Positions 9,020-17,293 of a DNA stretch of 41,759 nucleotides are shown piece after piece. Position 1 is the stretch's first letter; every line of letters begins with the position of its first letter. This stretch comes from an uncultured Oscillospiraceae bacterium (GTDB lineage: Bacteria; Bacillota; Clostridia; Oscillospirales; Oscillospiraceae), in assembly GCA_910585155.1 (NCBI GenBank), contig CAJUEC010000010.1, forward strand, positions 34,279 to 76,037, read 5' to 3'. A program made the translations under genes and the position numbers. The notes under the pieces were generated by a model. That model was not told where the DNA came from and searched no databases. It saw only the letters and a list, made by a program, of their open reading frames with translations.

Positions 9020-9580
9020 ATGAAGAAAGTCAATTTTTCCTATTTGGCCGTCTGGGGCGGTATCCCGGCGGTATTTGCGGTCATCCTGGCAATCGTGTCA
9101 TTCGCCGTCTTTATGGACAATAAGGGCATTTTTGTCTTTGCCATATTTGTGGTAATTGGCATCCTTGTGGCCATCCCCATATTTTTGGAGAGTAAAATGA
9201 AGAAAATGGCTTCGGCCTTGGAACCGGATTTTAAGGCGCAGGGGTTTACATACCAGTACAAATTTGAGGCCAACGACGCGGTATATTACATCGACCAGGG
9301 CGGAAAACTGGGAGTTGTGTGCCGCTTCAATCCCACCGAGCTCCAGTTTGTGGATCTGAACAAGGTGACCAATGTGCGGACCAACGACGGAAAAATGGGC
9401 TGGTCCACCGCCCGGGTAAGCTGTGAGTTCTTCGTGGATGGCAAAAAAGTGCGCATCACTACCTTGGAAGTGACCCGCGGCAGACTTGCCATGAAGGATC
9501 AGCGAGTGCTGGAGGCTATTTCCAAGGCGGACCAGCTGTGTGCCCTGCTGAACACCGCGAAGGCCAACGCCAAGGGCTAA
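9020..9580 (+). CDS. Hypothetical two-TM membrane protein
   Basis: I do not recognise this 186-residue protein. Two hydrophobic segments are predicted near residues 5-30 and 35-55, followed by a soluble region of about 125 residues that is probably cytoplasmic. The soluble part contains YYIDQGGKLGVVCRFNP and RVSCEFFVDGKKVRI, giving a beta-rich appearance reminiscent of small PH-like domains, which is only an impression. GAGAGGAG lies upstream at a slightly long spacing of 11 nt. It is monocistronic, with a strong terminator immediately downstream. About 240 bp between the tRNA terminator and this gene contain nothing recognised. Confidence 0.7.
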   Translation: MKKVNFSYLAVWGGIPAVFAVILAIVSFAVFMDNKGIFVFAIFVVIGILVAIPIFLESKMKKMASALEPDFKAQGFTYQYKFEANDAVYYIDQGGKLGVVCRFNPTELQFVDLNKVTNVRTNDGKMGWSTARVSCEFFVDGKKVRITTLEVTRGRLAMKDQRVLEAISKADQLCALLNTAKANAKG

Positions 9581-9596
9581 CTCCTGACACCAAATG

Positions 9597-9642
9597 AAAA
9601 AGCAGAACCGCGTCCTTCAGGCGACAAGCGGTTCTGCTTTTT
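9597..9642. terminator. Bidirectional terminator
   Basis: A 15-bp perfect inverted repeat (AAAAAGCAGAACCGC at 9597-9611 and its complement at 9628-9642) carries A and T runs on both sides. It ends the + gene at 9020-9580 and is close enough to serve the convergent minus gene at 9719. Confidence 0.9.
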
Positions 9643-9718
9643 ATTTGCGGCGATGGATACACGCCATCAACTCGCGTGGAGCGCTGCTTCCCAAAAAATC
9701 CAGACAGGGAAAACCGCT

Positions 9719-10132
9719 TCACAGGGCCATGACCAGCGTGCCTGCACCGATGAGAAGACAGCCGATAACCGACTTGGGCGTGAACTTTTCATGGAGAAAT
9801 ACCGCTGCCATCACCAGCGTGATGACTACGCTTAATTTGTCGATGGGCACTACCTTGGACACCTGGCCAATTTGGATGGCCCGGTAATAGCACAGCCAGG
9901 ATGCGCCGGTGGCCAACCCGGACAGGATGAGAAACAGCCAGCTTTTGCGGCTGATCTCCGAGATTCCGCCCTGGGTGTTGGTGAGGAACACCATTCCCCA
10001 GGCCATGAGAACCACCACCACAGTGCGAATGGCGGTGGCCAGGTTGGAGTTGACCCCTTCAATCCCCACCTTGGCCAAGATGGAGGTGAGCGCGGCGAAC
10101 AGGGCTGAGAGCAGCGCGAACAGAAACCACAT
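9719..10132 (-). CDS. EamA/DMT-family half-size transporter
   Basis: The 137-residue protein is a single EamA unit of the drug/metabolite transporter superfamily. About five hydrophobic segments run from MWFLFALLSALFAALTS to VIGCLLIGAGTLVMAL. The family-typical LSGLATGASWLCYYRAI and VVPIDKLSVVITLVMAAVFLHEK segments are present. Full-length members have two such units in about 300 residues, so this resembles the single-domain forms that act as dimers. GGAGGT lies 7 nt before the chosen ATG, which supports this start over an upstream in-frame codon. A divergent promoter region (10161-10252) lies upstream. Substrate is unknown. Confidence 0.85.
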   Translation of the reverse strand: MWFLFALLSALFAALTSILAKVGIEGVNSNLATAIRTVVVVLMAWGMVFLTNTQGGISEISRKSWLFLILSGLATGASWLCYYRAIQIGQVSKVVPIDKLSVVITLVMAAVFLHEKFTPKSVIGCLLIGAGTLVMAL

Positions 10133-10160
10133 GGCAACTACCTCCTGACAGATTGTTCTG

Positions 10161-10252
10161 CACATAGTTTAGCATGGAATAGCGTGTCACGCAATGAAAA
10201 CTGTCATCAGAGTTTGAATGTTCTCGCCCATTGTGCTATATTGATGGAAAGA
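10161..10252. promoter_or_regulatory. Divergent promoter pair, copy 1
   Basis: Minus promoter: TTGCGT (complement at 10189-10194), 17 bp, TAAACT (complement at 10166-10171), facing the EamA gene. Plus promoter: TTGAAT (10214-10219), 17 bp, TATATT (10237-10242), facing the lipoprotein gene. The segment is clearly related to 12421-12510, sharing GTTTAGCATG, GCAATGAAAAC and TGTGCTATA in the same order. Confidence 0.75.
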
Positions 10253-10302
10253 AAAGTTTGATTCATCTGTGGGAAATTGAAAGGAGAGCGGGGCAGGATG
10301 CC

Positions 10303-11121
10303 ATGGGCAAAAAACGGGTAATTGATGGGCTGGCGGTTTTGTTTTCCTTGCTTTTACTTTCCGGCTGCAATCCTGATAGTGGGCCATATCTGGAGGTGGT
10401 CTATCCATCGGGCTACGCGAGGACCTCCACAACCTGGGATGAGCTGGTGCCGGTGGAGGGGACGGACTGCCAGCTCCGGGCAGAAAAAGCGGAGGATTAT
10501 GACAAGACATACGCCTACGATCTGCAAATCCTGGACGGGGGCGGGGTGTTACTGTACGAATTCCCAGATCTCGGAAGAAGAACGATGCGGGGAGAGTCTA
10601 CGGAGAACGGCGCGGTTTGGATTTGCAGCGAGTGGTGGGATACGATACACCATAATGGCTACCTAAACGGGACCTTATCAAAAAGCATTATCCTGCTGGT
10701 GGACATGGAAGACGGGGCGGTGCTCTTCCAGACGGAAACGGGGGAGGATCAGCTCTATCTCACATCGGAGGGGACGCGGTGCTATTTTTATGAACCAGGG
10801 CAGGAGAGCCAGAGGCACTGGTTTGGACTGGTGGAGACGCCTGCCCAGTACGCCCAGATCTATTACCGTGATATTAGGGAAGAGGAAGCCATGCACACCG
10901 TCTATACCTTTGACTATGTGGATGAGCCGGAGATTGCGTCCTACAGCGACAGCCAGAGCAGGGCGCGGTTTTACCTGGAGGGCGGTGTCATCCGGGTGGT
11001 GTGGGAATCCACCGACAGGGTTCTAAATGAGGATGGAAAATTTGAATCGGTGTTTTCTGAGAAATTGGTCTATGAGATTTCCCTTTCCGGCGAGCCGCAT
11101 GAGTTGGAGTGGTCGGCTTGA
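10303..11121 (+). CDS. Hypothetical lipoprotein
   Basis: The predicted 272-residue protein begins with a basic MGKKRVIDGL, a hydrophobic stretch and the lipobox LLSGC (Cys about residue 22), so it should be lipid-anchored on the outer face of the membrane. The rest is acidic and beta-rich with many Tyr and Trp residues and no recognised catalytic motif. The start is uncertain: AAAGGAGAG is about 14 nt from the ATG at 10303 and closer to an out-of-frame ATG at 10298 that soon stops. It has its own promoter at 10214-10242 and converges on another lipoprotein gene across a shared terminator. Confidence 0.75.
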   Translation: MGKKRVIDGLAVLFSLLLLSGCNPDSGPYLEVVYPSGYARTSTTWDELVPVEGTDCQLRAEKAEDYDKTYAYDLQILDGGGVLLYEFPDLGRRTMRGESTENGAVWICSEWWDTIHHNGYLNGTLSKSIILLVDMEDGAVLFQTETGEDQLYLTSEGTRCYFYEPGQESQRHWFGLVETPAQYAQIYYRDIREEEAMHTVYTFDYVDEPEIASYSDSQSRARFYLEGGVIRVVWESTDRVLNEDGKFESVFSEKLVYEISLSGEPHELEWSA

Positions 11122-11138
11122 CACCCGGATCATAGAAT

Positions 11139-11173
11139 GTCCCCGCCTTCCGTCCGGATGGCGGGGACGTTTT
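11139..11173. terminator. Bidirectional terminator between convergent lipoprotein genes
   Basis: A perfect 9-bp stem GTCCCCGCC (11139-11147) / GGCGGGGAC (11160-11168) is followed by GTTTTGG. It separates the + gene ending at 11121 from the minus gene ending at 11178. Confidence 0.8.
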
Positions 11174-11177
11174 GGTA

Positions 11178-12329
11178 TTATGGCTTTTGAAATTTCAGCC
11201 TGGTGATGGCTTGGAATTCCTCCCCGCCCACCCGCAGGATGGGCATACCGCCGGCGATGTTCCGGCAGTATTCCGCAGGTTCTCCGTCCCGCGTATAATA
11301 CCACCATGTCCGGGAAGCTTCCGTCTGGGTAAAGCTGTAGGAGAACTCGTACAAAGCGCCGTCCGCGCCAGTGACGGAGAACCACTCCGGCCCGCCCTCG
11401 GGGGCCAGCTCCAGCCGGGTCAGGAGCTCAAACAGCCCGCCATAGCTGAGATAGGAGAACTCCAGCCCGGAACCGGCATAGGGCTCCACGCCGACCCCAG
11501 AGACAAGCTCCACGGGAACGGCTTTGCCATCTTGGCTCAAGTGGGGCACGGTGGAACGTGCCTGGCCCTCCGTCCAGGAGGCGGCCCAGTTTTCCGCCGC
11601 GAAAGCGGCCAGCTCTTCTTGGGAAAAATCGGGGCAGGGGAGACGGTAGAATGCATAATAGGATTGGAGCATCCCAGTGCATAGCGCCTCCATCTCCGCC
11701 GCATCATAGGCGAAGGACATCCGGGGCTCGTCCGCCAGCACGTCGGGGGTGGTGAGGGTGAAGGAATCGGAGGCCAGCGCGCCGGGAGGCAGAGGCAAGC
11801 CGTCCAGGCGGCAGGTGGCGCTTCGAGGCCGTCCGGCGTGGGGCTGGGCCTGGTACCAGCGGTAGAAGGCGCGCAGCTGCTCCGCCGCCTGGGACACGTC
11901 CGCCATGGAGGAGAAGCTGAATTCGGGGTTTCCGTATGCGGCGGCATTCCAGAGAGAAAAGCTGCCCACCCCATCCTGATACTGCTCCAGATAATAGGAC
12001 CAGAAGACGTGATCCCTGTCGTGGTACAGCGAATAATCTATCATGGGGACGGGCCCGCCGGTGTAGCGGCGGCTCTCCACATGGAACACCACACCGGGCA
12101 GGTCGGTGAACCAGCACGCCCAGATGCGGTCAGGGGAAGGCTTGCCGTTTTCCAGGGTGGGGTTGGTAAAGCTTTTTGCCACGGTGACATCTTCCCCAGG
12201 AAATTTCTCCTGGACAAATTGCAGTACTTCCCGGCGGGAGTGTGGCCGCCAATGATCACCACACCCGGAGAGCAGCAGGCACCCCGCCAGCAGACAGGCC
12301 AGGCAGAGAATCACGTGGTGCTTACGCAT
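11178..12329 (-). CDS. Hypothetical lipoprotein
   Basis: The 383-residue protein starts MRKHHVILCLACLLAG and has a lipobox LLLSGC, so it is a predicted surface lipoprotein. The mature part is rich in aromatic and charged residues, with segments such as RREVLQFVQEKFPGEDVTV and YSLYHDRDHVFWSYYLEQYQDG. I recognise no family. The ATG at 12329 is preferred because it follows AAGGGAG and begins the signal peptide; the frame is open upstream without a signal sequence. It is not obviously homologous to the + lipoprotein at 10303, but both are driven from related divergent promoter segments. Confidence 0.75.
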   Translation of the reverse strand: MRKHHVILCLACLLAGCLLLSGCGDHWRPHSRREVLQFVQEKFPGEDVTVAKSFTNPTLENGKPSPDRIWACWFTDLPGVVFHVESRRYTGGPVPMIDYSLYHDRDHVFWSYYLEQYQDGVGSFSLWNAAAYGNPEFSFSSMADVSQAAEQLRAFYRWYQAQPHAGRPRSATCRLDGLPLPPGALASDSFTLTTPDVLADEPRMSFAYDAAEMEALCTGMLQSYYAFYRLPCPDFSQEELAAFAAENWAASWTEGQARSTVPHLSQDGKAVPVELVSGVGVEPYAGSGLEFSYLSYGGLFELLTRLELAPEGGPEWFSVTGADGALYEFSYSFTQTEASRTWWYYTRDGEPAEYCRNIAGGMPILRVGGEEFQAITRLKFQKP

Positions 12330-12420
12330 GAAAACCACTCCCTTCAAAGCTGGGGAACTGTTGACGAAGCGCCGGCAGTTCCCCACATGGACTGCCTGCA
12401 CACAGGCAGAGTGCTTTGTA

Positions 12421-12510
12421 CACAGTTTAGCATGAGACAGGGCCGTGCGCAATGAAAACCGCCGACGGAATTTGATTTTTTCCACCCGCTGTGCTATACT
12501 GCCGGAAAGA
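12421..12510. promoter_or_regulatory. Divergent promoter pair, copy 2
   Basis: Minus promoter: TTGCGC (complement 12447-12452), 17 bp, TAAACT (complement 12424-12429), facing the lipoprotein gene. Plus promoter: TTGATT (12472-12477), 17 bp, TATACT (12495-12500), facing the DUF3795 gene. It aligns along about 90 bp with 10161-10252. Confidence 0.75.
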
Positions 12511-12539
12511 TGTAATTGGTATTTGTGGGGGAATCGGGA

Positions 12540-13079
12540 ATGAAGGGCTTTACGCGGAAAGACCCCTATCTGTCGTTATGCGGGCTGAACTGCAAGCTGT
12601 GCTCCATGGAGCTGGGCGGGCACTGCGGTGGGTGCGGATTCGGCAATCAGTCCTGCCCCATAGCCCGGTGCGGCATGGAGCACGGCGGGGTGGAGTATTG
12701 CGTCCAGTGTCCGGAGTACCCCTGCCCGCGGTATGAGGGCAGTGACAGCTGCGACTCCTTTATCACCCATTTGCACAAAAAACGGGATTTGGAAAAGCTC
12801 CGGCAGGTGGGCGGCACGGACTATGCCGCCGAGCAGGTGGAGAAGCGGCACATTTTGGACCGCCTGCTGGCCGGGTACAATGATGGACGGAAGAAAACCC
12901 TGTTCTGCCTGGCCGTCAATCTGCTGGAGCTGGAGGATTTGAGGATGATTCTGGAGCAAGCGGACAGAGAGGCGGGGGAGCTGTCTAGGAAGGAAAAGGC
13001 GGCGTATATGTCGGGCCTGCTTCAGGCGTGCGCTACTGAAAACGGCATCGTGCTGAAACTGCGAAGGAAAGTGACCTGA
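12540..13079 (+). CDS. DUF3795-like cysteine-rich protein
   Basis: The 179-residue protein has a Cys-rich N-terminal half (CGLNCKLCSMELGGHCGGCG, then CPIARCGMEHGGVEYCVQCPEYPCPRY) that matches the DUF3795 pattern of predicted metal- or zinc-binding proteins found widely in anaerobes. The C-terminal half is helical and charged. Function is unknown. The ATG at 12540 is chosen as the only ATG before the conserved DPYLSLCGLNC block; the ribosome site (GGGGGAA) is weak. It is transcribed from 12472-12500. The 336-bp stretch after it holds a MITE-like hairpin and the next promoter. Confidence 0.8.
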   Translation: MKGFTRKDPYLSLCGLNCKLCSMELGGHCGGCGFGNQSCPIARCGMEHGGVEYCVQCPEYPCPRYEGSDSCDSFITHLHKKRDLEKLRQVGGTDYAAEQVEKRHILDRLLAGYNDGRKKTLFCLAVNLLELEDLRMILEQADREAGELSRKEKAAYMSGLLQACATENGIVLKLRRKVT

Positions 13080-13091
13080 CGGGTCAATGTT

Positions 13092-13256
13092 TAGGGCTTG
13101 TTTGAAAATTGTCAACATGCCCAAGCAGCGGGTCCTTTCCCGCCATACGGCGTTGATTTGACTGGAAATACACAAAGTATTTCTGCGCCAAATCGCCTTG
13201 TCTGGCGAAAAAATCCCTCGCTGTTGGGCACATCGCCAATTTTCAAACGGCGCCTA
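13092..13256. mobile_element. MITE-like palindromic element
   Basis: The 165-bp segment folds on itself. About 80 bp on each side of a 5-nt centre (13172-13176) form an imperfect inverted repeat, strongest at the ends (GTTTGAAAATTG / CAATTTTCAAAC) and beside the centre (GAAATAC / GTATTTC). TA lies at both tips, compatible with a TA target duplication. It has no coding capacity, so it would depend on a transposase elsewhere. Confidence 0.65.
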
Positions 13257-13346
13257 GGCTTTCGGGCCACCATCGACAAAATTTACGCAAATGCGCTGGG
13301 CGCCAAAACAAGCAGCTGCTTTTTCCGTTTAATTTTCTGGAAACGC

Positions 13347-13375
13347 TTGCAAAACGCCGCCGTATTGGGTATACT
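13347..13375 (+). promoter_or_regulatory. Sigma-A-like promoter of the DUF1858 gene
   Basis: TTGCAA (13347-13352) and TATACT (13370-13375) are separated by 17 bp and lie 40 bp before the start codon. Confidence 0.8.
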
Positions 13376-13415
13376 ATAAGCTGTTCGACAAAAACTGCAA
13401 GGAGGTTTCCTCAAG

Positions 13416-13613
13416 ATGGCTCAAATTACAAAGGATACCATTATTGGCGATATCTTGGACATCGCGCCTGACACCGCTCCCATTTTCCTCTCCATTGGCA
13501 TGCACTGCCTGGGCTGCCCGTCCTCCCGCGGCGAGACCGTGGAGCAGGCCTGCATGGTTCACGGGGTGGATGTGGACGCGCTGCTGGATAAGCTGAATGG
13601 TACCATCGCCTGA
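13416..13613 (+). CDS. DUF1858-domain protein
   Basis: This 65-residue protein is a single DUF1858 domain, also described as a hybrid-cluster-protein-associated disulfide domain. It starts ITKDTIIGDILDIAPDTAPIFLSIGMHCLGCP and has the conserved CLGCPSSRGETVEQAC, whose cysteines may bind a metal or form a redox disulfide. Such small proteins are common in anaerobic Firmicutes and lack a firm function. AAGGAGG lies upstream at good spacing, a promoter is visible at 13347-13375, and a terminator follows directly, so it is an independent unit. Confidence 0.9.
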   Translation: MAQITKDTIIGDILDIAPDTAPIFLSIGMHCLGCPSSRGETVEQACMVHGVDVDALLDKLNGTIA

Positions 13614-13626
13614 TTGCGTTTGTTTG

Positions 13627-13651
13627 AAAAGAGCGGAGCATCCGCTCTTTT
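13627..13651 (+). terminator. Terminator after the DUF1858 gene
   Basis: A perfect 11-bp stem AAAAGAGCGGA / TCCGCTCTTTT with a 3-nt loop is followed by CGTTTATTT. It lies between the DUF1858 stop and the trmK-nif3 start. Confidence 0.88.
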
Positions 13652-13682
13652 CGTTTATTTCCATCAAGGCAGGGGAGAGCAT

Positions 13683-15152
13683 ATGGAATTGACACCCAGG
13701 CTTCAACTCATCGCAGAGCAGGTGCCCCAGGGCGCCCGCCTGGTCGATGTGGGCACGGACCACGGTTACCTGCCGGTCTGGCTGCTGTGCAGCGGACAGA
13801 TCGACCATGCCATCGCGGCCGACCTGCGGGCGGGGCCGCTGGAGCGGGCCCGGGAGACCGCCAGGCAGCATGGGCAGACCGAACACATCTCTTTCCGTCT
13901 GTGCAACGGGCTGACCGCCGTGGAGCCGGAGGAGGTGGACACGGTGGCCATCGCAGGTATGGGCGGGGAGACCATCACCTCCATTTTAAAGGCGGCGCCC
14001 TGGACCCACCAGGACAAGCTGCTGCTGCTCCAGCCGATGAGCGGCGAGCTCCAGCTGCGCAAATGGCTCCAGGACCACGGCTATGCCATCCTGCGGGAGC
14101 GCATTGCCAAGGAGGGGAAGCGGCTCTACAGCATTCTGACGGTCAAAAGCGGAATCATGGATCCGCTGTCCCCTGCGGAGCTCTGGGCCGGAAGGGGCTG
14201 CGGCGACCCTCTATGGCCGGAGTATCTGGCCATGAGAGCGCAAAAAGCGGAAAAGGCGCTGCAGGGGCACAGAGAGGCAAAAAAGCCGGACAAAACCGCG
14301 GTGGCTCAGCTGGAGGCAGTGCTTGCCGGGCTGCGAGAGATGGAGAAAGGGTGGAGGCCAATGACCACAGTGGGAGAGGTTTTTTCATATTTGCAGGAAA
14401 AAGCGCCTTTTGAGCTCCAGGCGGATTTTGACAACGCCGGTTTTCTGGTGGGCAGGGAAGCGGCTGCGGTGAGCAAAATCCTGGTGGCCCTGGACGCCAC
14501 GGAATCGGTGGTCGAGGAGGCCTGCGAGCTGGGCGCCCAGCTGATCGTCACCCACCATCCTGTGATTTTCGGCCCGGTACAGGCCGTGACCGACCAGACG
14601 GTCGCCGGAAGGGTTCTGCTGGCGCTGGCCGAGCTGCGGATTGCCGCCATCTGCGCCCACACCAACCTGGACGCGGTGGAGGGCGGCGTGAACGATGCCC
14701 TTGCCCTGCGCCTGGGACTTACCAACATTCAGCTGCTGAAGCAGGACGGCGTGGACCGCCAGGGGAGACCCTACGGCATTGGCCGGGTGGGCTATGTATC
14801 GGAGCAGCCCCTCTACGATTTTGCCATGGCGGTGAAGCGGCTCCTGGGGGCCAACGGCCTCAGGCTGGTGGCGGGGGAGCGGCCTGTCCGAAAAGTCGCC
14901 GTGGGCGGAGGAGCCTGCAGCGACATGGTACAGGACGTCCTGGCCCAGGAATGCGATACCTTCATCACCTCTGATGTAAAGTACCATCACTTTCTGGAGG
15001 CCCGTGCTCTAGGGATCAACCTGGTGGATGCGGGGCATTTCCCCACGGAGAATGTGGTGTGTCCCGTGCTCAGAGACTGGCTGGCGCAGAGATTCCCGCA
15101 GGTCTCGGTGTCCATCTCCCAGTACCACCGCGAGGTGTTTTCCTACCTGTAA
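13683..15152 (+). CDS. TrmK-Nif3 fusion: tRNA m1A22 methyltransferase plus DUF34/Nif3 protein
   Basis: The 489-residue frame joins two proteins usually encoded by adjacent genes (yqfN/trmK and yqfO in Bacillus). Residues 1 to about 226 are TrmK-like, with the SAM-binding VDVGTDHGYLPVWL and the AIAGMGGETI motif; TrmK methylates N1 of A22 in tRNA. Residues about 227-489 are a Nif3/DUF34 protein with metal-binding VTHHPVIF (His291, His292), a CAHTNLDAVEGGVN motif and the C-terminal DAGHFPTEN motif. The start at 13683 has GGGGAG upstream. At the junction an ATG (14361) still has a good GGTGGAGG site, so the Nif3 half may also be made separately. The cwlD-like gene follows 55 bp downstream. Confidence 0.92.
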   Translation: MELTPRLQLIAEQVPQGARLVDVGTDHGYLPVWLLCSGQIDHAIAADLRAGPLERARETARQHGQTEHISFRLCNGLTAVEPEEVDTVAIAGMGGETITSILKAAPWTHQDKLLLLQPMSGELQLRKWLQDHGYAILRERIAKEGKRLYSILTVKSGIMDPLSPAELWAGRGCGDPLWPEYLAMRAQKAEKALQGHREAKKPDKTAVAQLEAVLAGLREMEKGWRPMTTVGEVFSYLQEKAPFELQADFDNAGFLVGREAAAVSKILVALDATESVVEEACELGAQLIVTHHPVIFGPVQAVTDQTVAGRVLLALAELRIAAICAHTNLDAVEGGVNDALALRLGLTNIQLLKQDGVDRQGRPYGIGRVGYVSEQPLYDFAMAVKRLLGANGLRLVAGERPVRKVAVGGGACSDMVQDVLAQECDTFITSDVKYHHFLEARALGINLVDAGHFPTENVVCPVLRDWLAQRFPQVSVSISQYHREVFSYL

Positions 15153-15207
15153 CATGGCATGAAGCGGTTCTGCCCCTCATATGGTAAAGGGAGAGGGGGA
15201 CGGGCCG

Positions 15208-15936
15208 ATGAAGCGAGATTTGCTGCTGCTGTTTTTGTGTCTGTGCATACTGGCCGGGGTGAGCTGGATGAGCGGGGGAAAACCTGTGCCGGCCTCCGCT
15301 GTTCCATCCGCCGGCGGGAATTGGACGCTGATTCTGGACGCCGGACACGGCGGGGAGGACGGCGGGGCCAGCACAGCGTCAGGCCATCGGGAGAGCGACA
15401 TCAATTTAGCCATTGTGCGCAAAACGCAGGCGCTGATGACGTTTTTGGGAGTAGAGCCCCGGCTCATTAGGGAAACGGATGTTTCGCTCCACAGCAGTGA
15501 GGCGGAGACACTCCGGCAGAAAAAGGTCTCGGACCTGAAACATCGGGTGGAGCTGGTGCGGGAGACGCCGAACGCCCTGCTGATTAGTGTACATCAAAAT
15601 CACTTTACAGACTCCCGATATGGCGGTGCTCAGGTGTTTTTCAATGCCGGTGATGTCAGCCGCCAGTGGGGGGAGGACACCCAGGAGGTACTCCGGCAGG
15701 TGCTGAACCCCGGCAATAATCGCTCCGCAAAGCCCATATCGGATGGAATCTATTTGTTCGACCACATCAGCTGCCCCGCCCTTTTGGTGGAGTGCGGCTT
15801 CCTCAGCAACGGGGAGGAGGCGGCGCTGCTGCTCACCGATCCATATCAGCGGAAGGTGGCGATGGCTTTGGCGGGGGCGTATTTTCGAGAGATACAAATG
15901 ATGCCCACAACTTGGGAGGCGATTGACAATGGCTAA
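15208..15936 (+). CDS. cwlD: N-acetylmuramoyl-L-alanine amidase, CwlD-like
   Basis: The 242-residue protein has an N-terminal signal anchor (KRDLLLLFLCLCILAG) and one Amidase_3 catalytic domain, with LDAGHGGEDGG (His47 and Glu50), ISVHQNHF and LLVECGFLSN carrying the zinc ligands and catalytic Glu. Its size and single-domain architecture match CwlD, which with PdaA makes muramic-lactam in the spore cortex. That specific role is inferred; a vegetative amidase is possible. The ATG at 15208 is preferred over 15181 because it begins the signal sequence and is preceded by GGGAGAGGGGG. Its 3' end overlaps the radA start by 8 bp. Confidence 0.8.
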   Translation: MKRDLLLLFLCLCILAGVSWMSGGKPVPASAVPSAGGNWTLILDAGHGGEDGGASTASGHRESDINLAIVRKTQALMTFLGVEPRLIRETDVSLHSSEAETLRQKKVSDLKHRVELVRETPNALLISVHQNHFTDSRYGGAQVFFNAGDVSRQWGEDTQEVLRQVLNPGNNRSAKPISDGIYLFDHISCPALLVECGFLSNGEEAALLLTDPYQRKVAMALAGAYFREIQMMPTTWEAIDNG

Positions 15937-17293
15937 GGCTAAATCTGTATTCTACTGCACGCAGTGCGGAAACGAGGTTCTGAAATGGCAGGGGAGATGC
16001 CCTGCCTGCGGAGAGTGGAACACCATCGTGGAGCAGCCCGCTGCGGAAGCGAAAAAAAAGTCCCAAGCCTCCGGTTCGGCGGGGCTTGGCGGGCGCAGGC
16101 CCAGGCCCATGGCCGAGGTGGAGGCAGTGGACGAGCTGCGCTTCAACACCGGGATGAACGAGCTGGACCGGGTGCTGGGCGGAGGCGCGGTGAAGGGCTC
16201 TCTGGTGCTGGTGGGTGGTGCGCCTGGCATCGGAAAGTCCACCTTAATGCTGCAAATTTGTGACAATCTGTGCCGGTTTTCCAACGTTTTGTATGTATCC
16301 GGTGAGGAATCGGAGCGGCAGATCAAGCTCCGGGCCCAGCGCCTCGGCATACGGGATGAGGGGCTGTACCTTTTTTCTGAGACCAACCTGGATGATATTG
16401 TGTCCGCTGTCCAGGAGCAGAAGCCAGACATCCTCATTGTAGACTCCATTCAGACCATTTATAACGGAGATTCCAACGCTTCGCCGGGCAGCGTGGCCCA
16501 GGTGAAGGAGTGCACCATGGCCCTGATGCACCTGGCAAAGGGGATGGGGGTTACGGTGCTCGTGGTGGGCCACATCAACAAGGAGGGCTCACTGGCAGGG
16601 CCAAAGGTACTGGAGCACATGGTGGACTGTGTGCTCCATTTTGAGGGGGAGGAGCACAACTCCTACCGAATCCTCCGGGCGGCCAAAAACCGCTTTGGGG
16701 CCACCAATGAAATCGGCGTCTTTGAGATGATGGACCGCGGGCTGATGGAGGTGCCGAACCCGTCGGAGGCCATGCTGTCCGGGCGGCCGGAAAATATGCC
16801 CGGCTCCTGCGTCACCTGTGTGATGGAGGGGGTACGGCCGGTGCTGGCGGAGGTGCAGGCCTTGCTGTCGCCCTCGGCTTACGGGAACTCCCGCCGCTCC
16901 AGCAATGGGTTCGACTACAACCGGGCGATGATGATGCTTGCCGTTTTGGAAAAGCGGGGAGGGCTGGCCCTTTCAAATTGTGATTTTTATGTCAACGTGA
17001 TTGGCGGGCTGACGCTGGACGAGCCTGCCGCGGACCTGGCGCTCATCATCGCACTGGCGTCCAGCTTCCGGGACAAGCCTGTGCCTTTTGACCTGGCGGC
17101 CATTGGAGAGGTGGGCCTTACTGGAGAACTGCGCTCAGTCAATGCGGTCAACCAGCGCCTCAGTGAGGTACGCCGGTTGGGCTTTACCAAGTGTCTGGTG
17201 CCCGCCAGAGGCAGCGGGAAGCTGATTGCACCCGCCGGATTAGACCTGATTCGAGTCAGCAACATTCGTGAAGCCATCGCTGTGCTGATTTAA
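15929..17293 (+). CDS. radA: DNA repair protein RadA
   Basis: RadA (Sms) is a hexameric helicase that promotes branch migration during recombination. The 454-residue protein has the N-terminal zinc finger (C10, C13, C24, C27), Walker A GGAPGIGKST at residues 96-105, the RadA-specific KNRFG motif at 253-257 and a C-terminal Lon-protease-like domain (LTLDEPAADLALIIALASS). The ATG at 15929 lies inside the end of the amidase gene with GGGAGG about 9 nt upstream, so the two are translationally linked. The 3' end overlaps a small minus-strand gene by about 54 bp. Confidence 0.96.
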   Translation: MAKAKSVFYCTQCGNEVLKWQGRCPACGEWNTIVEQPAAEAKKKSQASGSAGLGGRRPRPMAEVEAVDELRFNTGMNELDRVLGGGAVKGSLVLVGGAPGIGKSTLMLQICDNLCRFSNVLYVSGEESERQIKLRAQRLGIRDEGLYLFSETNLDDIVSAVQEQKPDILIVDSIQTIYNGDSNASPGSVAQVKECTMALMHLAKGMGVTVLVVGHINKEGSLAGPKVLEHMVDCVLHFEGEEHNSYRILRAAKNRFGATNEIGVFEMMDRGLMEVPNPSEAMLSGRPENMPGSCVTCVMEGVRPVLAEVQALLSPSAYGNSRRSSNGFDYNRAMMMLAVLEKRGGLALSNCDFYVNVIGGLTLDEPAADLALIIALASSFRDKPVPFDLAAIGEVGLTGELRSVNAVNQRLSEVRRLGFTKCLVPARGSGKLIAPAGLDLIRVSNIREAIAVLI

